Assembly (NCBI GenBank): GCA_037176725.1
Contig: JAZBRS010000044.1
Span: forward strand, 8,494,001-8,558,000
DNA length: 64,000 nucleotides
Direction: 5' to 3'
From: Posidonia oceanica
Lineage: Eukaryota; Streptophyta; Magnoliopsida; Alismatales; Posidoniaceae
In this document: positions 11,242 to 22,066 of the stretch, piece by piece
Position numbering within the stretch: position 1 is the stretch's first letter
Layout: every line of letters starts with the position of its first letter
The notes under the pieces: model-generated
What the model was told of the DNA's origin: nothing
The model's database searches: none
The model's input: the letters and a program-made list of their open reading frames with translations, nothing else
Position numbers and translations under genes: made by a program

Positions 11242-13910
11242 TGTAATGACCTAGACCTGGGGTACAGTGTAGGTGGCTCCTCTCTTCTTTTTCCATTTCT
11301 TCTTTTCTTACTCTTCTTCTTCTTTATTTTCCTCTTTTTTGGATTTAAGAAAATAGAGAGAGAGAGAAAAGAGAAAATAAGAGAAAGAGAAGGAAGAAGA
11401 ATCGAGAAGGAGGGAAAGAGAGAAAGAGAGAAAGAGAGGAGGAGAAGAGAAGTGGCAAAGGAGACGAGAGGGAGATGGAGCTGTGGTGGAGGAGGTGGTC
11501 GCCGCTGCTGTCTCACCGTAGCCACCACCGGGAGGAGAGGAGGAGGTTTGCGTCACCACCGCGTCTCCGGTGAATGGTACACGCCTCTTTATATTTCTTC
11601 TTTGATTCCTAATTGATGGTAGGGATCATGTTAGTGTGAATTGATGTGCGGATGCCATGGAGGTTTTTAGAGAATTTATGGTGTATTTATGGCGATAAAT
11701 GGTGGAAGGTTGATTTTCGGATGAATAGTGTCATGTTTGTTTTAGATTGTGATTTCTTGCGATCTGTTCAATGGATCTTTGTGATTTTTGTTCCAAATGG
11801 TAGATTGCTTCGATATCTTCATTTGGGTATGTGGTTTGCATGTTTTGTTTATTTGTGCAGGGACCGGTTGGTTTTCCTAATTTGGAGCGATTTTTGAGTC
11901 GCTGTTTGAGGTCTCTGTGTCGTCTGATTCGGTATGCCGATTTTGCCCAGATTTCGGTACACCGAATCATTTCGGTATGCCGATTTTGTTCTCTAGGTTG
12001 AGCCAGAGTTCCTGATTCGGTCGATCGAAAATATTCTGTCTACCAAATTAGGTCTGTGTTGTGGATTCTGGTTGCTGGTTCAGTCGACAGTTTTGGTCCG
12101 GTCTGCCGAACCAGGCCCTTGAATCCAACCTTGGGTATTTGTCAGTTAGGATTTTGGGGGTGATTAATGTAGTTAATTACTAGATTACACTTGTAGGTAA
12201 TTATGGAATGTAAATGATTAGGATAATCATTAGAATGAGTTAGGAAATGTCTAAAATGAATTAGTAAGATTCCCTGGGAATGGGTGTTGGTATAAAAGAC
12301 TATAGAACTTAGAAATAATAAGTTCTCCGCTAAATGATTTAGTTGGACATTAAGGTTGATAATTAACCCTATGATTAGAGGTGGATGAGTGTATAGTGTT
12401 AGTGTCCGATCTTATATGTCAAGTGGGACTTCGAGACCGTTGTTTTGGTTATGATTTGGTTTTCTGTGCCAAGTTTAGCGTGGTTTTTTCTGTGGTGCTT
12501 TGAGTTACGATTTTATCGGAGTTTTAGAAGAAATGATTGATATGGTTTTGAGATGATATTCAAATGGTTTTCGAAAAGGTGTTTTGGAAAGAAATGCATT
12601 TGTTTGCAAAAGGTTTGGAAAAAGATTTCCGTGGTTTTGAGGGCCAAGAGACCGAAGCTTTTGACTAATGGATTAGGGACGATTGATACCCCTAGATGGT
12701 CAAGAATTAGTTGCCTAGGGTGAGGTCAGTGGTACAACAGGACCCTTTGAAATAGACAGATTACCCTCTATGCCGGTGCTGGCTGGGGCTGGGGTTAGAG
12801 TCCCCATACGCTCGGACACCAAAGGGGCGTTAGAGAACGCAACCCCGTGTAATGAATGAAATGATAAATGAGACTTGTTGGCCAGGGCAGTCGCACTCTC
12901 ACACTAGGTAGTTCACCGCGGCAGTGTAGTTGAAAGAAGCTGGAGTCTTCAGCAACTGCTTGTGGCTAGGTCGGTCACCTGTGGCCATGGTGGCACGACG
13001 AGATTTGTTCGTTGTGTGTGTGTGTGTAGTTTTGTGTTGGTTTGGGCTTGGGTTGGCAAAGAGTGGCCATTCCAAGTGAACATAAGAGATTTGAAATAAG
13101 GCATATATTTGAAAGAAAAGTGCATTGATTTTGAAAAGCATGTTTTAAAGGAACTGTGCTAAGGAGGTAATAGCGGATTGCCTCGTTATGGTTTTGGTGG
13201 CGTCAAAGATAGGATGCCTGTTTTCTGAAGTTGATGTGTTTTGGTTGCTGTGCGCTTATGTGGCGTTGCTTTGTGGCCAATGTGGCCTTATGTTTGACCT
13301 TGGTGTTTGCTATGTGGCGTGTTCTGGATGCAAACGAGAGCATTCAGACACGATTGGCTGTCTGGTCCACCCAGTGAGTGCGTGGAACCAGGCAGTGTGC
13401 TTTGTGTGGTTTTGGACTTGATCTGGCAAGAGTGGCCATTCCAAATATGCATAAAGGATTTTGAAAAGAGCATGCATATGGTTTTGATAAGAAAGAGGTA
13501 GATAGCTTTGAAAAGGACATGTTTTATGGTTTTGCTGGCTAGGCAACAATGGGTTGCCCTGTGTGTTGTTGCGGTGTCCTGGTGTGACACCTATGCTTGT
13601 TAGTCTTGTGGCGTGGTTACGTCGGTCCCCTCAGTAGTGGTCGCTGAGCGGGTTAGGTGGGGTGTGTGCTGGGTGACCGTTTGAGTGGTCACTCATGTGT
13701 GCTTTGTTTTTGTGTTTTGGCAAGTGCAGGACAGGAGTAGCTTTAGCTAGTGCACATAGGAGGGAGTCACTCTGCCACACATCGAGGGTTCTTGGTGAGT
13801 GAATTAGTTAACTTTACTTTCAGTTAACTGTGCTTATAATGATTGCTTGGATTTAATCTAGAATTAGTGTAATTAGAAAAAAAAATGGATTGAGAGTTTG
13901 GGGTGTTACA
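11242..13910 (+). mobile_element. Ty3/gypsy-type solo LTR, about 2.67 kb
   Basis: It begins TGTAATGACC and ends GGGGTGTTACA, the usual form of plant gypsy LTR ends. A truncated second copy lies inverted at 31633-32766; the two share the region around 11646-11897. Palindromes of the CGGTNNNCCG type occur at 11928-12110 and a TATAAAAG at 12291. An internal diverged duplication with a period of about 364 bp covers roughly 12890-13560, with GAGTGGCCATTCCA near 13064 and 13428. Flanks TTATT and CTATC are only a weak target duplication. It splits the older copia-like sequence around it. Confidence 0.75.
11928..12110. promoter_or_regulatory. Palindrome cluster upstream of a TATA box in the gypsy LTR
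   Basis: CGGTATGCCG occurs twice, followed by CGGTACACCG, CGGTCGATCG and CGGTCTGCCG, mostly within TTCGG...CCGAA contexts. The cluster ends about 180 bp before TATAAAAG at 12291. It matches the motif form seen in the unrelated solo LTR at 6400-7677. Function unknown. Confidence 0.7.
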
Positions 13911-14389
13911 CTATCAATTCAAACACGGTCTCCCTGGTTCTTTAAATTGGTGACACAATAAAGGCCCTATGACAACCTAGTGTCTGCCAGTCTTCTTCAA
14001 GACAGTTTACACGTCCTATAGGAGACGGCCTCATCTCTATACTACATAGGTGAGTCCAACCATTGTTGTGTTAATACTACTTTTGCATGAAGTTTCAGAC
14101 CTCCTGATTGTGTTAACTCCATCATGACTTATAGTCTCATACTACTATAATATAAAGCCACACTGTTGTAGTATGAGATCCCAAACCCCTTTCTACAGTA
14201 CTACCCACAGTGTGCTTCCTGCAAAAGCACAAAGCATCCCAAATGCTTAAGGATTCATCAAGGCATCTTGTCAACCTCAACAGGACATGCATTATAAGGA
14301 ATAAGTTTATTAGAATCCAACTCCATCAGAATAGATAAATAGTGCAAACAAACAAATAAACCATCTATTTCTTCTATTCGTTGTACAAA
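13911..14389 (-). other. Non-coding 3' part of the copia block
   Basis: No open frame is recognisable. It continues the sequence interrupted by the solo LTR (11090-11241) and leads into the RNase H end of the copia element on the minus strand. It contains a pyrimidine-rich leader-like stretch and a local inverted pair, CTCATACTACT and TAGTATGAG, near 14150-14180. Confidence 0.4.
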
Positions 14390-14640
14390 TCATTGCTAGT
14401 AGTTGTCATAGCCACTTGATTATCACAAGAGATAGCAATGCCTGGCATTCTTTCTCTGAATGGTGGATATTAAGTAGTAACTCTTTGAGATACTTTGCCT
14501 TCTCGGTTGCGGTCGCCAATGCATAAAGCTCAGGATAGCCAGTAAAGTGTAGAGCATAATGCATGGTTCCTTTAAGGTAAGCCATTACTCTCTCTATAGC
14601 AATCTAATACTCCTCGCCTAAATTCTTAGTGAACTTGCTC
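14390..14640 (-). pseudogene. Copia RNase H fragment
   Basis: Read on the minus strand it gives a YLKGTMHYALHF block, the junction between RT and RNase H in Ty1/copia. An ATATEKAKYLKELLL stretch and fragments of the last RNase H motifs follow. Sequence between the first and later motifs is missing, so it cannot be active. It follows the RT fragment of the same element. Confidence 0.7.
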
Positions 14641-14829
14641 AACATACTCACAGCAAACGTTATATCTGGCCTAGTGCAATTCATTGCATATATGAGACTT
14701 CCATCAACTTTAGAATACTCTAGTTATTGTATGGCTTTCCCACTATTTTCCTCTAACTTGTGCACATAGTCATACGATGTATATACTATTGCCAAGTCAG
14801 AATACTTGTTCTTCGTAAGTACATTCTCA

Positions 14830-15480
14830 ATATAGTGAGACTATGTCAAGACGAATCCCTCTGTAGTCCTCACTATCTTGATTCTCAGGATCACATCTAC
14901 AAGTCCTATGTCCCTTATGCTAAATTTGGATGAAAAAAAATTCTTTGTATCTTTCATAACCTCTGTGTCAGTACCAAAGATAAGCATATCATCTACATAA
15001 AGACATGATGACTCTTCGTCCATTAGTAAATTTTGCGTAAACACACTTATCAACATCATTGACTTTGTAGCAATTTGAGTTGATCACTTTGTCAAATTTC
15101 TCATGCTACATCTTGAGAGCTTGCTTTAGTCTATATAAAGATCTGACCAATTTACATACCTTCCGTTCTAGTCCCATGATCATGTAAATTTCCTTAGTCA
15201 AGTCTCCATTTAAGAATATAGTTTCTACATCCATCTGATGTATCACTATCTTCTGTATTGCAGCTACTGCAATCAATAAACGAATTATGGAGATACGAGC
15301 TACTGGAGAATAAGTTTCGAAATAATCAATGCCTTCCTTTAACAACTAGTTTAGCATTGTACTTATCCATTGAATCATTAGTCAACATGTTCTTCTTGAA
15401 AACCCATTTTGCAGCCAATTGATTTTGAGCCATCAGGTGGATCCACCAACACTTATATATTGTTAGCCATTATTGAGTCG
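14830..15480 (-). pseudogene. Copia reverse transcriptase, broken
   Basis: RT copies element RNA into DNA. On the minus strand the order is: a region with FETYSPVARISIIRLLIA and the QMDVETIFLNGDL motif (15106-15345), then LVRSLYRLKQA. The catalytic YVDDM motif lies near 14995, followed by the SIRDIG...RIKI stretch (14841-15059). Frame changes and stops lie between these blocks. YVDD and the GAG-IN-RT-RH order show Ty1/copia. Confidence 0.88.
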
Positions 15481-16046
15481 TATTCATCTTAGATTATATC
15501 TCGCCAGAATGTTGCATCTCTGGACTGTATTGCTTTGTTAAAGCTTTGTGGATCACCTTCTACGCTATAAGTGATAAAATCAAGTCTAAAGTTTTTCTCC
15601 TTTCTTGCTCACTTGGTTGGTGACTCCTCTACCTCAAGTATGACCTCCTCAGTCCTTGATTCTAACTCTTTGTCAGATTTTGAATTCTCGTTCTCTTTTG
15701 TAGAGAGATTTTCTAAAAGATCATGTAACATAGCATGATGTTCTTGTCTTTGATGAACTTCTCCTCGAAGTACTACATCTCAAGCTTCTATGATGGAATA
15801 TGTTTCCAAATGTAGAAACCTCCTAGCATCACTATTCTCAACATATCCCAGAAATACCACCTTGGTTGTATGAGTTCCCACCTTATTAATCTTTATGTCT
15901 AGTAGCCTAACATAGGCTAAGTACCCCCACACTCTAATAGATCCTGGATAAGGTTGGATGTTGAACCAGAGTTCATGTGGTGTCGTCTCTGTCTCGGAGA
16001 AAGGTACTCTATTTAGAATATAGCTTGCTGAAAGAACTGCTTCACC
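15481..16046 (-). pseudogene. Copia integrase C-terminal and linker region
   Basis: On the minus strand the decayed frame gives a SASYILNRVPF-like stretch, a HELWFNIQP block, an FLGYVENSDARRF block and an acidic linker rich in E and S. These match the segment between integrase core and RT in copia polyproteins. Several stops are present. Confidence 0.6.
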
Positions 16047-16620
16047 CTAGTAGTAGTTCGGTAGATTGACTATTAGCAGCATAGAATTGATCATCTCAGT
16101 CAAGGTCCTATTCTTCCTTTTTGCTACTCCATTCAACTTTGGACAGTATGGAGCTATGGTTTCATTCTCGATTCCATATTTTATGTGGAATGCCATAAAC
16201 TCCTTGGACCGGTATTCCCTTCCTCTGTCACTTCTCAATCTTTTCAGGCTCCTTCCAATTTGTCTTTTTGCTCGAGCCTTAAAGTCCATAAACTTCTGAA
16301 ATGTTTTATCTTTTGACTTCAACAGATAAACAAAGATATATCTAGAGTAGTCATCTATAAAGGTAAGGAAGTACTTCATCCTACTTCTACTAGTGAAGCT
16401 TCTGAAATTACATGTGTTAGAATAGACCGATTCTGGAATTTCTGTACTCCTAGAAACTCTCTTAAATGACTTTCTAACGATTTTTGTTTGTGCACAAACC
16501 TTACGCTTCTTGTGTGTATTACCCCCACATTTTGGAATAAGCTAGAGATTAGACATTTTTTCAATTCTCTTGTAATACACATGCCCAAGTCTATAGTGTC
16601 ATAACTCACTTGAGTAAGTA
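16047..16620 (-). pseudogene. Copia GAG-pre-integrase domain and integrase core
   Basis: From 16620 down, one minus-strand frame gives LWHYRLGHVYYKRI and VCAQTK, the HHCC zinc-binding part. From 16379 down comes YFLTFIDDYSRY with the first catalytic Asp, then LRSDRGREY with the second. The stretch around APYCPKLNGVAKRKNRTL is where the catalytic Glu should be; VAKRKNR replaces the usual VxERxNR, so that residue appears lost. One frame change separates the two parts. Confidence 0.85.
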
Positions 16621-16639
16621 GAGTTAGAATTTATTTTAT

Positions 16640-17310
16640 TAATAGAAGCCAAAGGCTTGGCTTCTTTTTCTTATGATTCAACATAGGCCTCTTGCCTTTG
16701 GCACCAAAGTTTGGTCACTTACCATCTTGGATTCGACTAAAGAAATGACATTAGTCGTAGCTACATGCTTGGCAATCACATCATGCTTTGACCTCTGGTT
16801 TGCCTCATCCTCGATCCTGATGAATCATAATAGATCGTCCATCTTGACTTCTGTCTTCTTACGATAAATATCAGTGGTGAAGTGGGTCCAACCCGCTGGT
16901 AGTTTATTCAAGATGCATCCAATTAGATACCTTTCTGGAAACTTCATCTTGTTTTCAACCATCTTTTCACTCATCTGTAACAAATCCTTGACTTGCAGAA
17001 GCATGGGCTTGTCCTCCTCGATCTTGGAGTCCTTGAATTTTAGCCATACTCTCATCATCCTTGTATTGCTTTTCTAAAGAGTCCTAGATCTCCTTTGCAG
17101 TCTCCATCTTGGAGTAGGAATCCGCAATCTTTTTCTCAAGGTTGTGAAGGATCAAACTCTTACATAAAGAATTGACTTTCTCTACATTCTTCCACACTGA
17201 TCTCTCAGATCTGTGTATACAAAGTAGAATCTCACCAATCAGACCATTTCAATCTTTCTAGAATGTTTGAAAACATCAAGATCACCTGTTGGAACACCCA
17301 ATTCTGACTC
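16640..17310 (-). pseudogene. Copia gag fragment
   Basis: The minus-strand frame at 16825-17058 contains LLQMSEKMVENKMKFPE and LNKLPAGW, typical of the UBN2/gag region of plant copia elements. The frame continues with stops toward the integrase. I see no clear CCHC zinc knuckle, perhaps because of decay. Gag forms the particle that packages element RNA. Confidence 0.7.
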
Positions 17311-17326
17311 TAATTGTATAATCTAT
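17308..17326 (-). other. Degenerate primer binding site of the copia element
   Basis: On the minus strand, ACAATTAGAGTCAG followed by AATTGGGTG resembles the copia initiator-tRNA(Met) site TGGTATCAGAGC and its flank. It lies between the gag start and the LTR end at 17315, where a primer site is expected. Several bases differ. Confidence 0.45.
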
Positions 17327-18852
17327 CAGAAATTCATTTTAGACCGTTAGATCTCATCCAACAATAACTGCACACAGCAAAACTGCATCTTGCAATCACA
17401 TGTGGCAAGTTCTTATCTTTCCATCATTACGAATTAAGATTTAATTCTTTTTAATCTCTATGATTCAATATATCTATATTATCATATATAATATGTAATT
17501 CGAATTTAAATTAAAAGGAAATTGTAAGTATCTATAGGTTTTTCTAGAAGGGGTGAATAGAGAATTTGAAAATAATAACAGAATTAAAAATCTTATTTAA
17601 CTAACACTAGTAATTAGCTCAAGTAATTGGAGTTGAATATTAAATTACAAGTATACAAAGAAGAGGATGAGAGAAATTGAGGACAAAAAATACTTATAGT
17701 GGTTCAGCTTTTCCGGCTTAGTCCACTCATTGAGAATCCCTCTAGAATTTCCCTATCCGACCTTGATTCCGGCCCAAGATCTTGCCACTACACCTCTTGA
17801 TGAAATCTCGACTCCACAAAAACTACAGCCTTCTCTTCTCATAATCGGAGAAGATGTGTATACTTGATGGAACTAAAAATTACAATTCTAACTCTTTTTA
17901 TCTCTCCCAAATACATAATTGAGCAAGTAGGTATTTTGTGGATTTGAAAATGAATAACTTACTATTACTTGAAAAGAGGTGTGGGAAATACTTAAAAAGC
18001 TCTCTCAAAGGATAGGAATGAACAACAATAAGTCTACTCTCAAATGGGTGCCTTTGGGTGGGTATATATTGTATATAAGCCAAAGAGTGATGTTTAACAT
18101 TACTCTAACGGTTAGAAATGGCTAGTCATTCGATAGACCGAATGACTCATAATTGTTCACAAAATACGAACAATTTGGTATGTCGAAATGCCTTGTAAAG
18201 CCTTATAAATGAGTGTAATCAATGAATGGTTTGGTTTGGGGCTTTAGCAATTTTCTTAAGACACTATAGGAGTATTTGGAAGATTATTATAAGTTCCTAA
18301 ATACAACAAATTACATTTACAATTACAATAATAACTTAATTTCCAATCTTCAAATGATTTGACTTAAGAATGACTTAAGTCGTCTTGAATTTGCCACATT
18401 GATTCCTTCTAGTCAATTTCACCTTCTTCTTTTTCAAGGTCCATAAAAACTCTTTCTTAACCTATTAAGAATGATTTGCACACAAATATGTTTTGTTATC
18501 ATTAAAATCGAGATGAAGCTAATTTAGCCAACAGAAATTACCTATATAAATGGAACTCAAATCCATCCAAACTACATAGCTTGTGTTGTAATTTAAAATT
18601 TAAAATCCTTGTGAGTCCTGTATCCACAAAATAGAAAATATAATAGGATACATACTATGTGACATATTATTCCTTATTTGATTTGAACATCAATTCAAAA
18701 TCAAATCATTTGGTTCATCTATAAAATAGGAAAGAAAAATATATCCATGTGATATCCATCTTAGAGTATAAATCTATAATTCTCTTCTCGAGAATTATGT
18801 CGTAATGTTTATGTTATGACAATCTACTATAAACGGGATTTCTCCAACACAC
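17315..18852 (-). repeat. 5' LTR of the copia element, interrupted
   Basis: On the minus strand it begins TGTTGGAGAAATCC at 18852, the classical copia LTR start, and ends at TACA near 17315, next to the degenerate primer site. A solo LTR (17523-18533) is inserted, so the LTR itself is only about 500 bp. No matching 3' LTR was found on the other side of RNase H. Confidence 0.6.
17523..18533 (-). mobile_element. Second solo LTR, perfect target duplication (GAAAT)
   Basis: It starts TGTAAGTATC and ends GCCAACA; GAAAT at 17518-17522 is repeated at 18534-18538. It shares the GGGTGAATAGAG block, the block around TTAGTCCACTC and the TTTGTTATCAT end with the solo LTR at 6400-7677. Its palindromes near 18128-18200, such as ATTCGATAGACCGAAT, are decayed or different. 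TATA-like sequence is near 18060. It is inserted in the copia LTR and is therefore younger than that element. Confidence 0.85.
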
Positions 18853-19006
18853 ATGTTCTTATGCACAAATAACAATATGCGTTTCCATATATTGTAAATG
18901 AGTCTATCAAACTTCTCAAGTTTGACAACGTTCTCCCTTAACATTCTTATGCTATTGTTATCCATAATCTAGTCGTTTAACCAATAACGCAATAATGCCT
19001 TAAGAT
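18853..19006. other. Short spacer between copia LTR and outer repeat
   Basis: About 150 bp of AT-rich sequence with no recognised feature. It separates the internal copia LTR from the outer right LTR at 19007. Confidence 0.4.
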
Positions 19007-19852
19007 TGTTGCCGTCAGGCACAGATTAATACGATTAATTATAATGGAAACGCAAATAACATGTAAAACAAGATTTATATAGAAATAAATTTTCTAGAGA
19101 ATATGAAGAGATTTTACTCGTGTATAATAAAAAAACCCTTGATGTAGATGACTATCTACGTGTTCTGCTAGAGTATTATCAAACATTGATGCTTAAAGCA
19201 TTATTCGGCTCCCATAGTACAATGAGTTGTAGCCAAACCACTCTCAAGTACCACCGAGGAAAAGTTGTGATACGTGTACTCGAAATCGACTACAAAAGAA
19301 CTACTACTGGAACACCTTCGTGTCTACTCCTCGTAGACAAACAAGAGAGCCAAACTTCGATCCTCTTGAGGTATACGATTAACTTCCTTCTAGTCCTCTG
19401 AGAAGTTGTATAATTTTCTTTTTCTCATCCTCCGAGAAGATGCAGATCTAAGTAGTTATACATAAGAAACTTTTTACGAAGATCTCTCTCTAATATGATA
19501 TTTTATATAATGTGTATATAGAGAGATGAGTTTATCCCTCCTTATAAATAGGGAGATATGAGTTTATCCCTCATAATAAATAGACGACATAATACAATTA
19601 TCCCTCTTAATTCGGATAGGAATAAGTTTTGTGATTAATATTTTGTAAATGAAGCAATTGTTATGATTAAACCATTTAAGATTCAAAAATTGAAAATAGA
19701 TTTATGTCGTAGCGGACGTTCGCTCAAACATTGTTCTCGATAAGAACACCAGCGGACGTCTAGCCCAGATGTCTTGTTTGCATGGTTCTTCAACAGACGT
19801 TTGTTGAATTCCTAGTTTATTTTAAATTATATAAGAAGTGATTCTCCAATCA
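19007..19852 (-). repeat. LTR of the copia-like element, right copy
   Basis: It is the direct-repeat partner of 10257-11089, about 846 bp and diverged. On the minus strand it begins TGATTGGAGAATC. Palindromic AGCGGACGTTCGCT and related GCGGACGT motifs lie at 19712-19800, upstream of TATA-like sequence near 19545 on the minus strand. Open frames in both copies share the word LLVDKQESQTSIL but are LTR sequence. No primer site of the usual form follows its end at 19007. Confidence 0.75.
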
Positions 19853-19884
19853 ATATATTATCTTCTGTCGGAGAAAAAACTCTA

Positions 19885-20076
19885 TTAATAGTTGAAACAA
19901 AGATCAAGAGCATTGCTTGTCTGGCCGAAGCTCGAAAGCACCATGAGTGTCTCCGACCAGTTGTGGTGGTTCACTCCATGTTGGAGTTCTGGGAGGAGCA
20001 AGAAGATATGAGAGAGACGATCAATTCCCCATTCGCCGCTTGTAATCGAAGAGAAGGAAGAAGAGGAAGAGGACAT
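19885..20076 (-). other. Unassigned minus-strand reading frame of 63 codons
   Basis: An ATG at 20076 opens a serine-rich start (MSSSSSSF) followed by GEWGIDRLSHIFLLLPELQ and HHNWSETLMVLSSFG, ending at a stop at 19885. It does not look like LTR or low-complexity sequence, so it may be the first exon or a fragment of a host gene next to the element boundary at 19852. I do not recognise the family, and it could be chance. Confidence 0.25.
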
Positions 20077-20640
20077 CTGACGCTCGGAGTCAAGAAGAGT
20101 GAAGAATCGCTTTTTTAGATAAACTATAAGAAGAATCGTGAATCTAGGTTTTTTTTTTCTTTTTCTTTTTTTTTTCTGATAAGAGGTAGATTCCTTGATT
20201 AAATGCTGTCCATGAAACCATAAAGCACCAGCAAAGATGCTGGAACAACAAGGAAGCAAAAAACAAAACTGGGCGTACACCCTGAGAAGTTGGGAAGGAC
20301 ATTGTCTTGTGACATGGGGGAAAAGTCGCAGCAAGGGAGTTATAATATGGTGCATCATCGGCAGGTCCGGCTCCGGCGCCGCCGAGCCGAGGTCCGTCTC
20401 TAGTATTCGGGACGGTGCACTGCTTTCTCAAATTCGCAACCGCCGTTTCGATTATTTTACTTTATGAGTTTTTCTTGGTTTTCTCGGTGTTTCAACCATT
20501 TTTCATTGGTACTGTGGTTGAACCACGTTGCACCGAATAAAAACAACATATTCCACATCTTTTTATATAATAATAAAATTTTAAAAAAGTTCAGTTATCT
20601 TTATTCACTTTTTAAAAAAATTCAAATACAAATCTAGATT
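20077..20640. other. Spacer with poly-T tracts
   Basis: It contains two T-rich tracts near 20150-20176 and a GC-rich patch near 20365-20420. No gene or known repeat is recognised. Confidence 0.4.
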
Positions 20641-21712
20641 TTTAAATCGGAGTAATGTTTGTGTAGGTGTTTAGCCGTAAAAACATATCAACGACCACGA
20701 TTAAATCATAAATCTGCGATCTCCTTCCACGATTTTTTCCTCCAGTACGTTCCTCTTCTTCGCCCTCTCCTCCCCTCTTTCTCCTCTTAGTCGCTCCCCC
20801 GGCCTCCTCTCTGCCACCGTCGTCATCACCCCTCCTCCTCCCCTTCTCTGGCTTCCCTCGTGTACTAGCGGTCTCCTCCATGTACCGCACTGCTTGCCTC
20901 CTCTGCCACCGTCGCTGCTCCTCCATTTACTGCACTACTCCGCCTCCTCTCTGCCGTCGTTGTTGTCATCCCTCCTCCTCCCCCTCCTTCGGCCTCCCTT
21001 GTGTACTAGCGGTCTCTTCCGTGTACCACACTGTCTGCCTCCTCCACTGCCGTCGCTGCTCCTCTGCCTCATCCGTTTACTACACTGCCCTGCCTCCTCC
21101 TCCTCCTCCTCCACCCCTCTCCTTCCGCTGCCTGCTCACATTGCCTACAGGATTATTACAGTAGGCACCTACACGAATATCGGTCTCTTTCTAAATAGTG
21201 GAAAGTACATATGTAGTTGCATATAGAGAATATTCTATAAACACATAAAATCTTAGACGTCCGTATAATTTCAAAGGTCAAGATTAAATTACTAATCTTC
21301 CCTTCCTTCCTTTCTCGCCTCTGTCCTCTTTCTCCTCCTCTTGTCGACACCCCACTCTCCTCCTCACCATCGTGCCTCCCCATGGTCCTGCTGCCGTCGC
21401 TGCTGCCTCCCTACTCTCCTCCTGTCATTACCTCCACTCCCTCATCCTCCTCTTCCTCCTTCCATTGTCTTCTCCTCGCCCTTCTCCACCGTTGCTGCCT
21501 CCTTCTTCTCTTCATCGTCTCATTTTCCTTGTTGTTGCTTCCTCAACCCTCCAATGCACTCCTCTTTCCTCGTGTACTGTACTGCACCGCCGTCTTCACA
21601 TACCGCTATCTCTGCTTGCGCTGGCATCTCCACTACTCTACTGCCTGCATTGTCATCTTTGCCTCCTATGCTCCTCCTTAAGCATCTACAAGATTCTTCC
21701 TTGTAGGTGACA
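20640..21712. repeat. Two diverged pyrimidine-rich units upstream of the aldolase gene
   Basis: Both 20640-21165 and 21165-21712 have an AT-rich start containing GATTAAAT-like sequence, then a long CTCCTC-rich stretch. Each is marked by a GTGTAGGTG or CTTGTAGGTG word at its edge. Inside the first, a 143-bp unit is duplicated (CTAGCGGTCTC at 20866 and 21009). The long open frames here come from low complexity and are not genes. Short hairpins occur at 21142-21166 (GCCTAC/GTAGGC) and 21687-21707 (CTACAAG/CTTGTAG). Confidence 0.5.
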
Positions 21713-21952
21713 GCACCAAAATAGAACCGTCCTAAATATCCAAAGCCGCATTGTGCCCTTTTTGACACAACCCTCGACATCACCACCCATCCATCCGTGC
21801 CGATGATTTGGGAGTCCTACAGCGATCTGGTGAAGGGGCATATTGATCATTTTGCCTGATATTAAATAATGTAAGACCAAACTTTATTGGACTCTTAGAG
21901 GGGGAGGGGTAGGTGGTGAAGGCTGCTGCGGAGAAAACACCATCAAAATTAC

Positions 21953-21960
21953 TATTATAA
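21953..21960 (+). promoter_or_regulatory. Candidate TATA box of the aldolase gene
   Basis: TATTATAA lies 107 bp before the ATG at 22067, which would give a leader of about 75-80 nt. An ATTGG (inverted CCAAT) lies near 21880. Assignment is by position and sequence only. Confidence 0.45.
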
Positions 21961-22066
21961 CCACTCCTCTTGCCTCTCAACAAAAAGAACAGTGCACAAG
22001 AACAGAGACCGCCAGCCACCTCCTCCTCCCCCTCGCTGTCTACGCCACGCAAAGAGAGAGATCGCG

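Noticed and set aside
20880..21710. Several overlapping open frames of 90-120 codons
   Set aside because: CTCCTC low complexity gives open frames in all phases with Ser/Pro/Leu runs only.
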